In this document: positions 16,391 to 23,865 of the stretch, piece after piece
How positions within the stretch are numbered: position 1 is the stretch's first letter
Layout: each line of letters opens with the position of its first letter
From: an uncultured Armatimonadota bacterium
GTDB lineage: Bacteria > Armatimonadota > Fimbriimonadia > Fimbriimonadales > Fimbriimonadaceae
NCBI GenBank assembly: GCA_903833215.1
Contig: CAILEM010000125.1
Coordinates: 74,743-112,621, forward strand
Direction of reading: 5' to 3'
Length of the DNA: 37,879 nt
Program-made: the position numbers and the translations under genes
Notes under the pieces: model-generated
Told to the model about the DNA's origin: nothing
Seen by the model: the letters and a program-made list of their open reading frames with translations, nothing else
Database searches by the model: none

Positions 16391-17566
16391 TTGAGTAAAT
16401 CACTTCGAATCGGTGCCATCGGTTACGGTCTCCGCGGTGGCTTGTCGGTGATTTCCCATAAGCCAGAAGATGGGGTTGAGTTGGTCGTACTGGCTGATCC
16501 AAGCGAAGCGGCTCAAACCGCCTTTTTGGAAAAGGTCCCCGGGGCGACCGTTACGGCGAATTACCTCGACTTCCTGGAAATGAACCTGGATGCGGTGTTT
16601 GTGACTTCGCCCGACTGGTTACACGAGGAACAGGCTTCGACGCTTCTCGCGGCTGGAATCGGTGTCTATCTTGAGAAGCCAATGGCGATCACGACTGAAG
16701 GGTGTGACCGCATCCTCCAGGCGGCCAAAGATGGTGGCGGCAAGCTTTTTGTCGGGCACAACATGCGCCACTTCGGTGTGGTCAAAAAGATGAAGGAGTG
16801 GATTGATGAGGGCCGAATCGGTGAAGTCAAAGCCGCTTGGTGCCGCCACTTCGTCAGTTACGGTGGCGATGCCTATTTCCGAGACTGGCATGCCGATCGG
16901 ACCAAATCGACCGGGTTGTTGCTCCAGAAAGGAGCCCACGACATCGATGTCATTCACTGGCTGTGTGGTGGTTATTCCAAGACGGTAACCGCTCTCGGCG
17001 ATCTTGCTGTCTATGGCAAGATCGAGGACCGAATGACTCCTGATGAATCGATCAAGGTGGCTTTTCGGTCGACCTGGCCACCGGCCTCGCTGGACAAGTT
17101 GAACTCAGTTGTCGACGTCGAAGACATCAATATGATGTTGATGAAGCTGGATAACGGAGTTTTGGCCTCCTACCAACAGTGCCACTTCACGCCGGATGCG
17201 TGGCGTAATTACACCATTATCGGCACCGAAGGTCGAATCGAGAACATTGGCGATGCCCCAGGGGCAAGCACGATTCGGCTTTGGAACAAGAACCACCAAA
17301 AGTACGCCGAGCATGGCGACCTTGAGTTTGAGGTGCCCGTCGCTACGGGTGGACATGGTGGGGCAGATGAGCAAATTGTCGCTGAGTTTATCGACTACCT
17401 GCGAACTGGCGTGATGGCGGTGACTTCTCCAATCGCCGCACGCCAAAGCGTTGCCGCCGGTGTGGCAGCAACGTATTCGGTCCGGCACGGTGGTCAGCCG
17501 GTCGACGTTCCCGAGCTTGATCCCGCCCTAGCCAGCTACTTCGGAGGAGAGACCCCTTCGGTGTAG
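16391..17566 (+). CDS. Gfo/Idh/MocA-family NAD(P)-dependent oxidoreductase
   Basis: A 391-residue oxidoreductase with an N-terminal Rossmann fold (IGAIGYGLRGGL, an atypical but readable dinucleotide loop) and the family's EKP motif (YLEKPMAI, E95-K96-P97), whose Lys contributes to catalysis. The C-terminal sugar-binding half has GLLLQKGAHDIDVIHWLCGG, with the His/Asp set of the family. It starts with TTG one base after the isomerase stop; the next upstream in-frame codon is that stop, so the start is tightly constrained. It would oxidise a sugar, inositol or glycoside at a ring hydroxyl using NAD(P). There is no signal peptide. The 3' end faces a convergent gene of the same superfamily across an inverted repeat. 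Confidence 0.92.
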   Translation: MSKSLRIGAIGYGLRGGLSVISHKPEDGVELVVLADPSEAAQTAFLEKVPGATVTANYLDFLEMNLDAVFVTSPDWLHEEQASTLLAAGIGVYLEKPMAITTEGCDRILQAAKDGGGKLFVGHNMRHFGVVKKMKEWIDEGRIGEVKAAWCRHFVSYGGDAYFRDWHADRTKSTGLLLQKGAHDIDVIHWLCGGYSKTVTALGDLAVYGKIEDRMTPDESIKVAFRSTWPPASLDKLNSVVDVEDINMMLMKLDNGVLASYQQCHFTPDAWRNYTIIGTEGRIENIGDAPGASTIRLWNKNHQKYAEHGDLEFEVPVATGGHGGADEQIVAEFIDYLRTGVMAVTSPIAARQSVAAGVAATYSVRHGGQPVDVPELDPALASYFGGETPSV

Positions 17567-17620
17567 GGGAAGGGCATGCCCTGCTTACCTAATGTTGGTA
17601 AGTTACAGCGGCAGCAGGTA

Positions 17621-17823
17621 AGCGAGGCACGCCTTAATGTCAAACAGTTTTGGCAGAATGGTCTTGTTCTGTAGCTGTAGCATGGTTTTTGGCAGCGCAC
17701 CCAGCTCGCGGCTTGAACCCATTTTTGGTCTTGGCGAGCGGTCCGAACGCCGGTACAAGACATCCGGCGGCTACGGCGGCTGTTGAAATACCAAAACTGT
17801 TTGACATTAAGGCACGCCTCGCT
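17621..17823. repeat. 33-bp inverted repeat flanking a 137-bp structured spacer
   Basis: The arm 17621-17653 reads as the reverse complement of 17791-17823 at 31 of 33 positions. The two differences fall inside GGCACGCC, which stands in the same orientation in both arms (17626-17633 and 17811-17818). The right arm ends on the stop codon of the following minus-strand gene. The spacer holds further pairing, for example GTCTTGGCG with CGC..CAAGAC. A separate hairpin CTTACC/GGTAAG (17584-17602) and a 12-bp palindrome AGGGCATGCCCT (17571-17582) precede it. No transposase and no clear target duplication are visible. It could be a miniature element, a REP-like composite or a bidirectional terminator. 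This entry also accounts for the 255-base gap 17567-17821. Confidence 0.75.
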
Positions 17824-18802
17824 AGTGACTGTAGATTTGGCGGATCTCTTCGAGGGTCGTCTCAAGGGACTGGCGCGAGGTTTGCGGAGTTACGATTTCA
17901 AGTGGTAATCCGGCAGATAGGCGGTCCACAAAATACTTGAGTTCGTGGTAGTAGCCTCCGAGATCCGAGATGTTGCCACCACCGGCCGCTTCCATCTTAG
18001 GAATTTCAGGGACGACTGGTTCCTTGCCGTCTTCATAAATCGTCAGGGGGCCGGCATCCATGATCGCCGCACCCTTTTCGAAGATGGCTCGGAAGGCATG
18101 CTTGAACGGCGTTGAACTTGGAAGGTTCCAGCCACCCTCAAGGTGGGCGATCGTCTTTCCGTAAGTCATGGTGGTGAAAACTTGACCGGGACCTCGGTCG
18201 TCGACTGAACCCCATGAATGAATCGAATCTGGCTTGCCCAGAAGGTAGTGAACAAAATCAGTGTCGTGAACATGCATGTCCAAAACGCCACCACCAGATT
18301 TCGTCGAGTCTGCCAACCAGTTGTCGCTTGACCAACTCGGGAACGCTCCATAACGGGTGAGATTTACGGAAAGGAGGTTGCCGAGGGTGCCATTGTCGAC
18401 CAGCTTTTTCAGAATCGCATACTCCGGCCAGAACCGGATGCAGTGCCCGATCATGAGCGTCACTCCCGCCTTAGAACACTCCGATATCATCGCGTCTGCC
18501 TCGTCAAGGTTCAAAGCCATAGGCTTTTCGCAGAACACGTGCTTTCCAGCCTTCGCAGCCTCAATGGTGTAGTGGCTGTGGAGATATGTGGGAAGGCAAA
18601 TGTCAATCACGTCGAGTGACTCGCCTTCTAGCATTGCCTCAAGTGAGGGATATGCCTTAAGGCCAAACTCACCGGCATATTTCTCGACGACATCTGGTTT
18701 GATGTCGGCGGCAGCGACCAACTGTGCGCCTTCAAGCGTTCGATACACATTCGCATGCATCCGGCCCATGAAGCCGCAACCAACTAATCCAACTCTCAAC
18801 AT
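17822..18802 (-). CDS. Gfo/Idh/MocA-family oxidoreductase (second copy)
   Basis: A 326-residue NAD(P)-dependent sugar oxidoreductase. The Rossmann motif is textbook (MLRVGLVGCGFMGRMHA), the EKP motif is CEKPMAL (E92-K93-P94), and the catalytic segment is SGGGVLDMHVHDTDFVHYLLG. I start at ATG 18802, which begins directly at the first beta strand; the frame is open to a TTG at 18823, but neither site has a strong ribosome sequence. It shares the superfamily with the convergent gene at 16391 but differs clearly in sequence, so it is not a recent duplicate. It is divergent from a secreted glycosidase gene 81 bases away, suggesting that it processes the released sugar. Its stop codon lies in the right arm of the inverted repeat. 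Confidence 0.92.
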   Translation of the reverse strand: MLRVGLVGCGFMGRMHANVYRTLEGAQLVAAADIKPDVVEKYAGEFGLKAYPSLEAMLEGESLDVIDICLPTYLHSHYTIEAAKAGKHVFCEKPMALNLDEADAMISECSKAGVTLMIGHCIRFWPEYAILKKLVDNGTLGNLLSVNLTRYGAFPSWSSDNWLADSTKSGGGVLDMHVHDTDFVHYLLGKPDSIHSWGSVDDRGPGQVFTTMTYGKTIAHLEGGWNLPSSTPFKHAFRAIFEKGAAIMDAGPLTIYEDGKEPVVPEIPKMEAAGGGNISDLGGYYHELKYFVDRLSAGLPLEIVTPQTSRQSLETTLEEIRQIYSH

Positions 18803-18883
18803 GTCAGGTTTATGTTGGCCCAATTACTCTAAAACATGCATTTAGGCGGTCTTTAGTCGGCACCGGTAGTCTGGGTCCCAACG

Positions 18884-20851
18884 ATGCGACTTACAAGATC
18901 GGTCTGCCTTGGCGTCCTCCTTTCCACCATCTTTTCAGTTTCTCCGGCAGATACCGGCAAGATATTCACCTTATCGAATGACCGAGTCCGAGCTCGTTGG
19001 CAAGTGAAACAGGGGCACCTAAGGGCTCTAGACCTAACGGATTTGCATTCGCATCGGGTCGTAGATCTCTTATCTGGAGATCTGTCAATGGACATCTCGG
19101 GGCGTGGCACTCTCCACTCCAGCCAGATGAAGGTGGTCGGATTGCCGCAGATAACCACGTTGACGGCGGACAGGCAGTCCTCCAAATTGAGTGATCGGCT
19201 TGGTGGCACTCGGCTTACGGTTCAGCTAGCAGTGCCAGACGGTTCTGTCCTCTTGACGATGCAGGCCGTGCTTCGATCTGGGGCTCGGTATTTACGGCAA
19301 GAGATTTCAGTGGCAGCCAATGGACGCGACATTCCCCTGAAGCTGCTACATCTCATCGATTTGCCATCCAAGGACTTCGTCGTATGCGGTTCCGCGACGG
19401 GTTCGCCGCTTGCAAGCGATTACTTATTTGCTGGCGTTGAGGATCCGCTGTCGCTATCGAAAGTTGCCGGTGGTCGGGCATTGAGTTGGCTGGATCGAAA
19501 GCTGCCGATTCGTAAAGGGCAGCAACTAACTGTGTCCAGCGTTATTGGGTTCACTGAACCCGGACAACTGCGAAGAACGTTCCTGACCTACACTGAGCGC
19601 GAACGAGCTCATCCGTATCGGACGTTTCTCCACTACAACTCGTGGTATGACATCGGCTATTTCACTCCTTATGACGAGAAGGACTGTCTAGGTGCAATTA
19701 AGGCCTTCAGTGAGGAACTCGTGCAGAAGCGAGGAGCCAAGATGTCATCCTTCCTTTTCGACGACGGGTGGGATAACACCAAGACGGTTTGGGAGTTTCA
19801 TAAAGGTTTTCCGAATGGATTCCTTCCTGTGAAGGATGCAGCACAACAGATCGGCGCTTCGCCTGGAATTTGGCTCTCGCCTTGGGGCGGTTATGGAGAC
19901 CCGAGGGATGTACGCCTCAAAACGGGTAAGGCGCAAGGATATGAAATCGACTCGGAAGGATATGCTCTGTCTGGCAAGAAGTACTTCAAGCGCTTTCATG
20001 ACGTCACCCTCGATCTCGTGCAGAAGTACGGCATCAACCAGTTCAAACTTGATGGCACAGGAAGTCCTGATAAGCAGTTTCCAGGGAGCGCCTTCGGCAG
20101 TGACTTTGAAGCCGCCATCCAACTTATTCATGACTTGAGGCTTGCTAAGCCAGACCTCTTTATTAACCTGACAACGGGTACTTGGCCGTCGCCGTTCTGG
20201 ACGCGATACGCCGATTCCATTTGGCGCGGAGGCGAAGACCACTCCTTTGCTGGAGTTGGCTCCGATCGCCAAAAGTGGATGACTTACCGTGACGGCGACA
20301 CTTACAATGGAGTTGTTCGGAAGGGGCCACTCTATCCACTCAACTCCTTGATGTTGCATGGAATCATTTATGCCCGCCACGCTCACCATCTCAACACTGA
20401 TCCGTCGAATGATTTCAAGGCGGACGTTCGAACCTATTTCAGCAGCGGGACGCAGTTGCAGGAGCTCTACATCACTCCATCTCTTCTGACTTCTCAGAAT
20501 TGGGATGACCTTGCCGAAGCGGCAAAATGGTCACGAAGTAATTCGGATGTCCTTGTCGATACTCACTGGGTCGGCGGCAATCCGATGAAATTGGAGGTGT
20601 ATGGTTGGGCATCATGGACCCCGAAAAAGGGAATTTTAAGCCTAAGAAATCCCAGCGATAAGCCTCAAGCATTCTCCGTAGATCTTCAGCGCGTGTTTGA
20701 ACTTCCTGCGAATGCGGCTCGCGCGTACAGACTCACCAGCCCTTGGAAGGAAGTCCAATCGCGGAACCCCATCGATCTGGTCGTTGGCAAATCCAAAGTG
20801 ATTGATTTGAAACCGTTCGAAGTGTTGGTGCTGGAGGCTAAGGCGAAATGA
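18884..20851 (+). CDS. Secreted GH36-like (alpha-galactosidase clan) glycoside hydrolase
   Basis: A 655-residue exported protein: signal peptide at residues 1-~21 (SVCLGVLLSTIFSVSPA), an N-terminal beta-sandwich (~25-240), a TIM barrel (~245-520) and a C-terminal beta domain (~560-650). The barrel has FLFDDGWDN (DDGW, 293-296), GIWLSPWGGYGDP, NQFKLDGTG with candidate nucleophile D390, and IWRGGEDHSFAG with candidate acid/base E451 or D452. This is the GH36/GH27/GH31 clan layout. GH36-like alpha-galactosidase or a related retaining alpha-glycosidase is the best call, but it is divergent enough that the linkage is unsure. Its TGA overlaps the next ATG (ATGA), so the two are co-translated. Confidence 0.85.
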   Translation: MRLTRSVCLGVLLSTIFSVSPADTGKIFTLSNDRVRARWQVKQGHLRALDLTDLHSHRVVDLLSGDLSMDISGRGTLHSSQMKVVGLPQITTLTADRQSSKLSDRLGGTRLTVQLAVPDGSVLLTMQAVLRSGARYLRQEISVAANGRDIPLKLLHLIDLPSKDFVVCGSATGSPLASDYLFAGVEDPLSLSKVAGGRALSWLDRKLPIRKGQQLTVSSVIGFTEPGQLRRTFLTYTERERAHPYRTFLHYNSWYDIGYFTPYDEKDCLGAIKAFSEELVQKRGAKMSSFLFDDGWDNTKTVWEFHKGFPNGFLPVKDAAQQIGASPGIWLSPWGGYGDPRDVRLKTGKAQGYEIDSEGYALSGKKYFKRFHDVTLDLVQKYGINQFKLDGTGSPDKQFPGSAFGSDFEAAIQLIHDLRLAKPDLFINLTTGTWPSPFWTRYADSIWRGGEDHSFAGVGSDRQKWMTYRDGDTYNGVVRKGPLYPLNSLMLHGIIYARHAHHLNTDPSNDFKADVRTYFSSGTQLQELYITPSLLTSQNWDDLAEAAKWSRSNSDVLVDTHWVGGNPMKLEVYGWASWTPKKGILSLRNPSDKPQAFSVDLQRVFELPANAARAYRLTSPWKEVQSRNPIDLVVGKSKVIDLKPFEVLVLEAKAK

Positions 20852-21855
20852 TCTCGTCTGCGCTCGTCGCCCTTTACCTTTTCGGGGGGCAGATTCACCC
20901 TAAAACTCTCGTTTTGCTGGGTGGCCCGTTGTCGCAACAGATTGCGAAGAGCGTTCCACAAGCAACGACGCCAGTTCCTTTCCACGTAAAAGTTGTGCTA
21001 GAACAGGGTGGCCTGATCTCGAGTGCCTCCGTTCAGCAAGTCTTAAAGGCAAATCCAGATTTCGTGCTACTCGAGCCTGGTTTCTCGGCAGTCGGGCGGG
21101 AGTGGCCCACTATTCGCGATCGGTTTGTACCATCTATCGAGGCAAATATTGAGACGATCCGTAAAGCTCCAAGCCATCCGAAAGTTTTCGTGTGTTTGCC
21201 GCCGCCAGTGTTGCTCGGCTCAGACGACATGCGAGCCAAACAACTTGAGACGGAAATTGTTCCGCTTTTGAAGCAGGCAGCACGCGAAACCAACTGTACG
21301 ATCCTTGACTTTGAAAGTGCCCTTCGTGCCAGGCTTGATTTGGTCGACGGTATGCGACCCACGGAAATGGGTGCGCAAATCCTTGCCGACACCGTTGCTG
21401 ATGCAGTCGCGGTCGGAAGAAAGGCAAATTGGCGCATAACTTACGTGGACAGCCAGGAATTGGATGAGGGGCCCGCGAAGAACGCGATAGATGGTGACGT
21501 CGATACTTACTGGCACACCAACTACAGCACAACCTCCGAGCATTACCCCCATGAACTCCAGATAGACACCGGTTCCGTGAGGACGATTGGAGGTTTCTCC
21601 TATTTCCCACGCCAAGATGGCGTGAACGGTCGGGTTGCCAAGTATGAGTTCTATGTCAGCATGGATGGAAAGTCATGGGGCGAGCCGATGGCGATCGGAC
21701 AGTTTCGTCGCACGAGTGACCTCGTAAAAGTCTTCTTCGAGAAGCCCGCTCAGGGACGATTTATTCGATTTCGCGCTCTCAGCGAGCAGCAGGGGCAAAT
21801 CTGGGCTTCGGTCGGAGAACTTGACATCCTAAAGTTCTATCCAAAGCGTCATTAG
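20848..21855 (+). CDS. Degenerate SGNH-hydrolase-like domain plus F5/8C (CBM32) module, probable non-catalytic protein
   Basis: A 335-residue protein whose start overlaps the glycosidase stop. A short hydrophobic N-terminus (SSALVALYLFGGQ) may direct export. Residues ~20-190 follow the SGNH/GDSL esterase order, but the key positions are changed: block I, normally GDS, is LVLLGGPLSQ (21-30), and block V, normally DGxHP, is DGMRPTEMG (167-175), with Arg in place of the catalytic His. The block II/III equivalents (VLLEPGFSA, VFVCLPPP) also lack the usual Gly/Asn. Residues ~197-332 form a discoidin/F5-8C (CBM32-like) module (NAIDGDVDTYWHT, GGFSYFPRQDGVNG, GRFIRFRALSE). I infer a sugar-binding partner of the glycosidase rather than an esterase. 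Confidence 0.78.
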   Translation: MISSALVALYLFGGQIHPKTLVLLGGPLSQQIAKSVPQATTPVPFHVKVVLEQGGLISSASVQQVLKANPDFVLLEPGFSAVGREWPTIRDRFVPSIEANIETIRKAPSHPKVFVCLPPPVLLGSDDMRAKQLETEIVPLLKQAARETNCTILDFESALRARLDLVDGMRPTEMGAQILADTVADAVAVGRKANWRITYVDSQELDEGPAKNAIDGDVDTYWHTNYSTTSEHYPHELQIDTGSVRTIGGFSYFPRQDGVNGRVAKYEFYVSMDGKSWGEPMAIGQFRRTSDLVKVFFEKPAQGRFIRFRALSEQQGQIWASVGELDILKFYPKRH

Positions 21856-21861
21856 TGACCG

Positions 21862-22608
21862 ATGGGTGTTCTTGTTGAGATTTGCTGCGGGTCCGTTGAG
21901 GACGTCATTCAGGCAGAGAAGGGTGGCGCTCATCGTGTTGAGCTTTGCTCGGCCCTCGCGTTGGGTGGACTGACACCCTCTGCGGCGACGATCATCGAGG
22001 CCAAACGGCACACGAAGCTGCCCGTGATGGTGATGATTCGACCCCGTAGCGGAGGGTTCTGCTATTCCGAAGTCGAGTTCTCGACGATGGAACGAGAAAT
22101 GGAAATTGCGGCAGAACTGGGTGCGGACGGTTTTGTGTTTGGAGTCCTCACCCCAGAAGGGCAAGTTGATGTACGCCGCACGAAACGTCTTGCAGACCAT
22201 TCACATGGTCTGCCCATTGTGTTTCATCGTGCCTTTGACGTGACTCCTGACCCATTTGAGGCATTGGATCAGATCATGGAGATAGGAATGACTCGCCTGT
22301 TGACGAGTGGTCAGGTGCCTAAATCGTTGGAAGGTGCCTCACTTATTCGCTCACTTATTCAACGTTCCGGTGGTCGTATCGAAGTGATGGTTGGAGGAGG
22401 AGTCCGCATCGGAAATGTAGCGGAGGTCGTACAGCAAACCGGTTGCCGTCAGATACATCTCTCTGCTCACAGTCAACACATCGATACGTCGACATACGCC
22501 AATAGGGCGATATCATTTGGGGCCAGTCATAGTGCCCTCGAAGAGCATGTGAGTGTGGTTGATTACTCAGTTGTTGCGGCAATTGTGCAGGTTGCAGGGC
22601 AGGTCTAG
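21862..22608 (+). CDS. cutC: CutC-family protein
   Basis: A 248-residue TIM-barrel protein with the CutC signature: VEICCGSVEDVIQAEKGGAHRVELCSALALGGLTPS is the family's N-terminal block (cited in part: ALGGLTPS), followed by MIRPRSGGFCYS, GADGFVFGVLTPEG, FHRAFDV and RLLTSGQ. It starts six bases after the SGNH-like gene stop, in the same operon as the secreted glycosidase. CutC was first named for copper tolerance in E. coli, but this role has been disputed and the biochemical activity remains unclear. The barrel and genomic habit in sugar-utilisation clusters of other bacteria would also fit a carbohydrate-related job. All hallmark residues appear present; no truncation. Confidence 0.93.
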   Translation: MGVLVEICCGSVEDVIQAEKGGAHRVELCSALALGGLTPSAATIIEAKRHTKLPVMVMIRPRSGGFCYSEVEFSTMEREMEIAAELGADGFVFGVLTPEGQVDVRRTKRLADHSHGLPIVFHRAFDVTPDPFEALDQIMEIGMTRLLTSGQVPKSLEGASLIRSLIQRSGGRIEVMVGGGVRIGNVAEVVQQTGCRQIHLSAHSQHIDTSTYANRAISFGASHSALEEHVSVVDYSVVAAIVQVAGQV

Positions 22609-22624
22609 TCAGGAAGCACCATCC

Positions 22625-22661
22625 TGGAGAGGCCGGGCGTCTTGATGGAGAGGTAACTCTC
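22625..22661 (+). promoter_or_regulatory. Duplicated ribosome-site sequence and start-adjacent hairpin before the DUF1003 gene
   Basis: TGGAGAGG occurs twice, at 22625-22632 and 22646-22653. The second copy is part of GAGAG-GTAA-CTCTC (22648-22661), a 5-bp stem with a GNRA-type GUAA loop, ending at the base before ATG 22662. The hairpin would cover the Shine-Dalgarno sequence; the upstream copy could act as a standby site. Confidence 0.45.
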
Positions 22662-23246
22662 ATGGCAGATTCAACTGAAACCAACAATTCCACGCCTATC
22701 TCAGAAATCTGGGCCAAGCTGCGCCCGCCCAAGTTTGAGCGGACTGCACCACCTGTGAAAAACGCCAATGCTCTGCACGAAAAGGAGATGTCTCCACTTG
22801 ACAAGTTCGCTGTAAAGATCACGGACAAAGTGGGTTCGATGGGGTTCTTCCTCATCATCTTTACATGGACCTGTCTTTGGTGTGGCTACAATATTCTGGC
22901 GACACTGGTGCCAGGCCTCCATTGGACGGCTTTCGATCCGTTCCCAGCATTCGTCGCCTATCTGTTGATCAGCAACGTCATTCAGATCTTCTTGATGCCA
23001 CTGATCATGGTGGGGCAGAATCTACAGGGCCGACACTCCGAAATTCGCGCTGAACTCGACTTTGAGATCAACAAGAAAGCCGAGCAAGAAGTTATGGTGA
23101 TTCTTCGCAACCTGGAACATAACACGGACTTACTTATCCAGTTGATGAAACACTCGGACTGTCGTGTCTCCGAAGAGGAGATTCGGGCGATCACAGTAGA
23201 AAAAGAACTCGCCGCACAGATATCCACTGTAAAACCTGGTGCCTAA
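22662..23246 (+). CDS. DUF1003-family two-TM membrane protein
   Basis: A 194-residue protein with the DUF1003 core: DKFAVKITDKVGSMGFFLII leading into TM1 (about 58-80), FDPFPAFVAYLLIS into TM2 (about 95-118), then IMVGQNLQGRHSEIRAELDFEIN, followed by a helical coiled-coil tail (KKAEQEVMVILRNLEHN). The conserved pattern (GSMGF, FDPFP, LMPLIMVGQN, RAELD) is nearly complete. No function is established for the family; the tail may mediate oligomerisation at the inner face of the membrane. The ATG has GGAGAGG about nine bases upstream, inside a small hairpin. A strong terminator follows the stop. Confidence 0.92.
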   Translation: MADSTETNNSTPISEIWAKLRPPKFERTAPPVKNANALHEKEMSPLDKFAVKITDKVGSMGFFLIIFTWTCLWCGYNILATLVPGLHWTAFDPFPAFVAYLLISNVIQIFLMPLIMVGQNLQGRHSEIRAELDFEINKKAEQEVMVILRNLEHNTDLLIQLMKHSDCRVSEEEIRAITVEKELAAQISTVKPGA

Positions 23247-23251
23247 ACGCA

Positions 23252-23281
23252 AGAAGGGCTCAGCACAAGCTGAGCCCTTCT
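23252..23281. terminator. Bidirectional terminator hairpin between DUF1003 and cytochrome genes
   Basis: AGAAGGGCTCAGC (23252-23264) pairs perfectly with 23269-23281 over the loop ACAA. It starts five bases after the DUF1003 stop and lies 13 bases from the stop of the convergent cytochrome gene, so it can serve both. A long U-run is lacking on either side, but the 13-bp stem is strong. Confidence 0.85.
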
Positions 23282-23294
23282 GTAATATGTTTCG

Positions 23295-23684
23295 TTACTT
23301 AGCTTTTGCGCCAGCTTTGATCCAGCTTCCGATGAGTTCGATGTCTGCCTTGGCAAGAGGACCCTTAGGTGGCATTTTCTTTCTGCCTGTGCCTGCGATC
23401 AACGCATAGAGGAAGCTCTTTTCCGGGTGACCGGCAGTGATGACAGGACCATCGTCGTTGCCTTTCATCAGTCCTGCATAGCTCTCAAGATTCATCATCG
23501 CCTTCGGCTTTGGTGCCTTGTGGCAGTTGATGCAGTTTTTGTCGAAGATGGCTTGGACCTGCTTGTAGGTGACCGGACCGGCCTTCTTTTTGGCACCTTG
23601 ACCGAAGGATACGGCGGACAGGGCTGAGATGGCGACCAACATCGCGCTAATAACGAGAACTGAGGACTTGGCGTTAGGCTTCAT
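23295..23684 (-). CDS. Small exported c-type cytochrome (planctomycete-type domain)
   Basis: A 129-residue exported monohaem cytochrome. The heme motif is CINCH in DKNCINCHKAPKPKA, and a likely axial Met is in RKKMPPKGPLAK. The context MMNLESYAGLMKGNDDGPVI...GHPEKSFLYALIAG is the short cytochrome c domain common in Planctomycetes and Armatimonadota (PSCyt1-like). A signal peptide spans about residues 1-30 (SSVLVISAMLVAISALSAVSFGQG). I start at ATG 23684, which opens the signal peptide; the frame continues 15 codons upstream to 23729, but that adds a polar extension. It ends with a Lys-rich tail (IKAGAKAK). It probably carries electrons in the periplasm; no partner oxidase or dehydrogenase is near. 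Confidence 0.88.
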   Translation of the reverse strand: MKPNAKSSVLVISAMLVAISALSAVSFGQGAKKKAGPVTYKQVQAIFDKNCINCHKAPKPKAMMNLESYAGLMKGNDDGPVITAGHPEKSFLYALIAGTGRKKMPPKGPLAKADIELIGSWIKAGAKAK

Positions 23685-23818
23685 AGTGATTACGCGGCTC
23701 GTCACCCAAGGCGCAAACCGATGCCCCATACGATAACCGTTTTTCCATCACGTTCGCTACCTGACGAGCATTAATGTTTTCTAAGTCGATGGAACGCCTC
23801 TATTGAATCTGGCATAAA

Positions 23819-23853
23819 GGCATCCGGAGCACTCCTTTTCTGCTCCGGATGCC
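23819..23853 (-). terminator. Terminator hairpin downstream of the ECF sigma factor gene
   Basis: GGCATCCGGAGCA (23819-23831) and its exact complement (23841-23853) enclose nine bases. Read on the minus strand it lies 12 bases after the sigma factor stop and is followed by TTTATG. The 13-bp stem is GC-rich. It insulates the sigma gene from the cytochrome gene downstream. Confidence 0.75.
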
Positions 23854-23865
23854 ATTTAGGACTCT

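Noticed and set aside
17536-17940. Overlapping reading frames across the inverted repeat as a small gene
   Set aside because: The frames run into both neighbouring genes, have no ribosome sites and are explained by the repeat and its composition.
23485-23729. Longer cytochrome start at 23729
   Set aside because: It would add 15 polar residues before the signal peptide; the ATG at 23684 begins the signal peptide directly.
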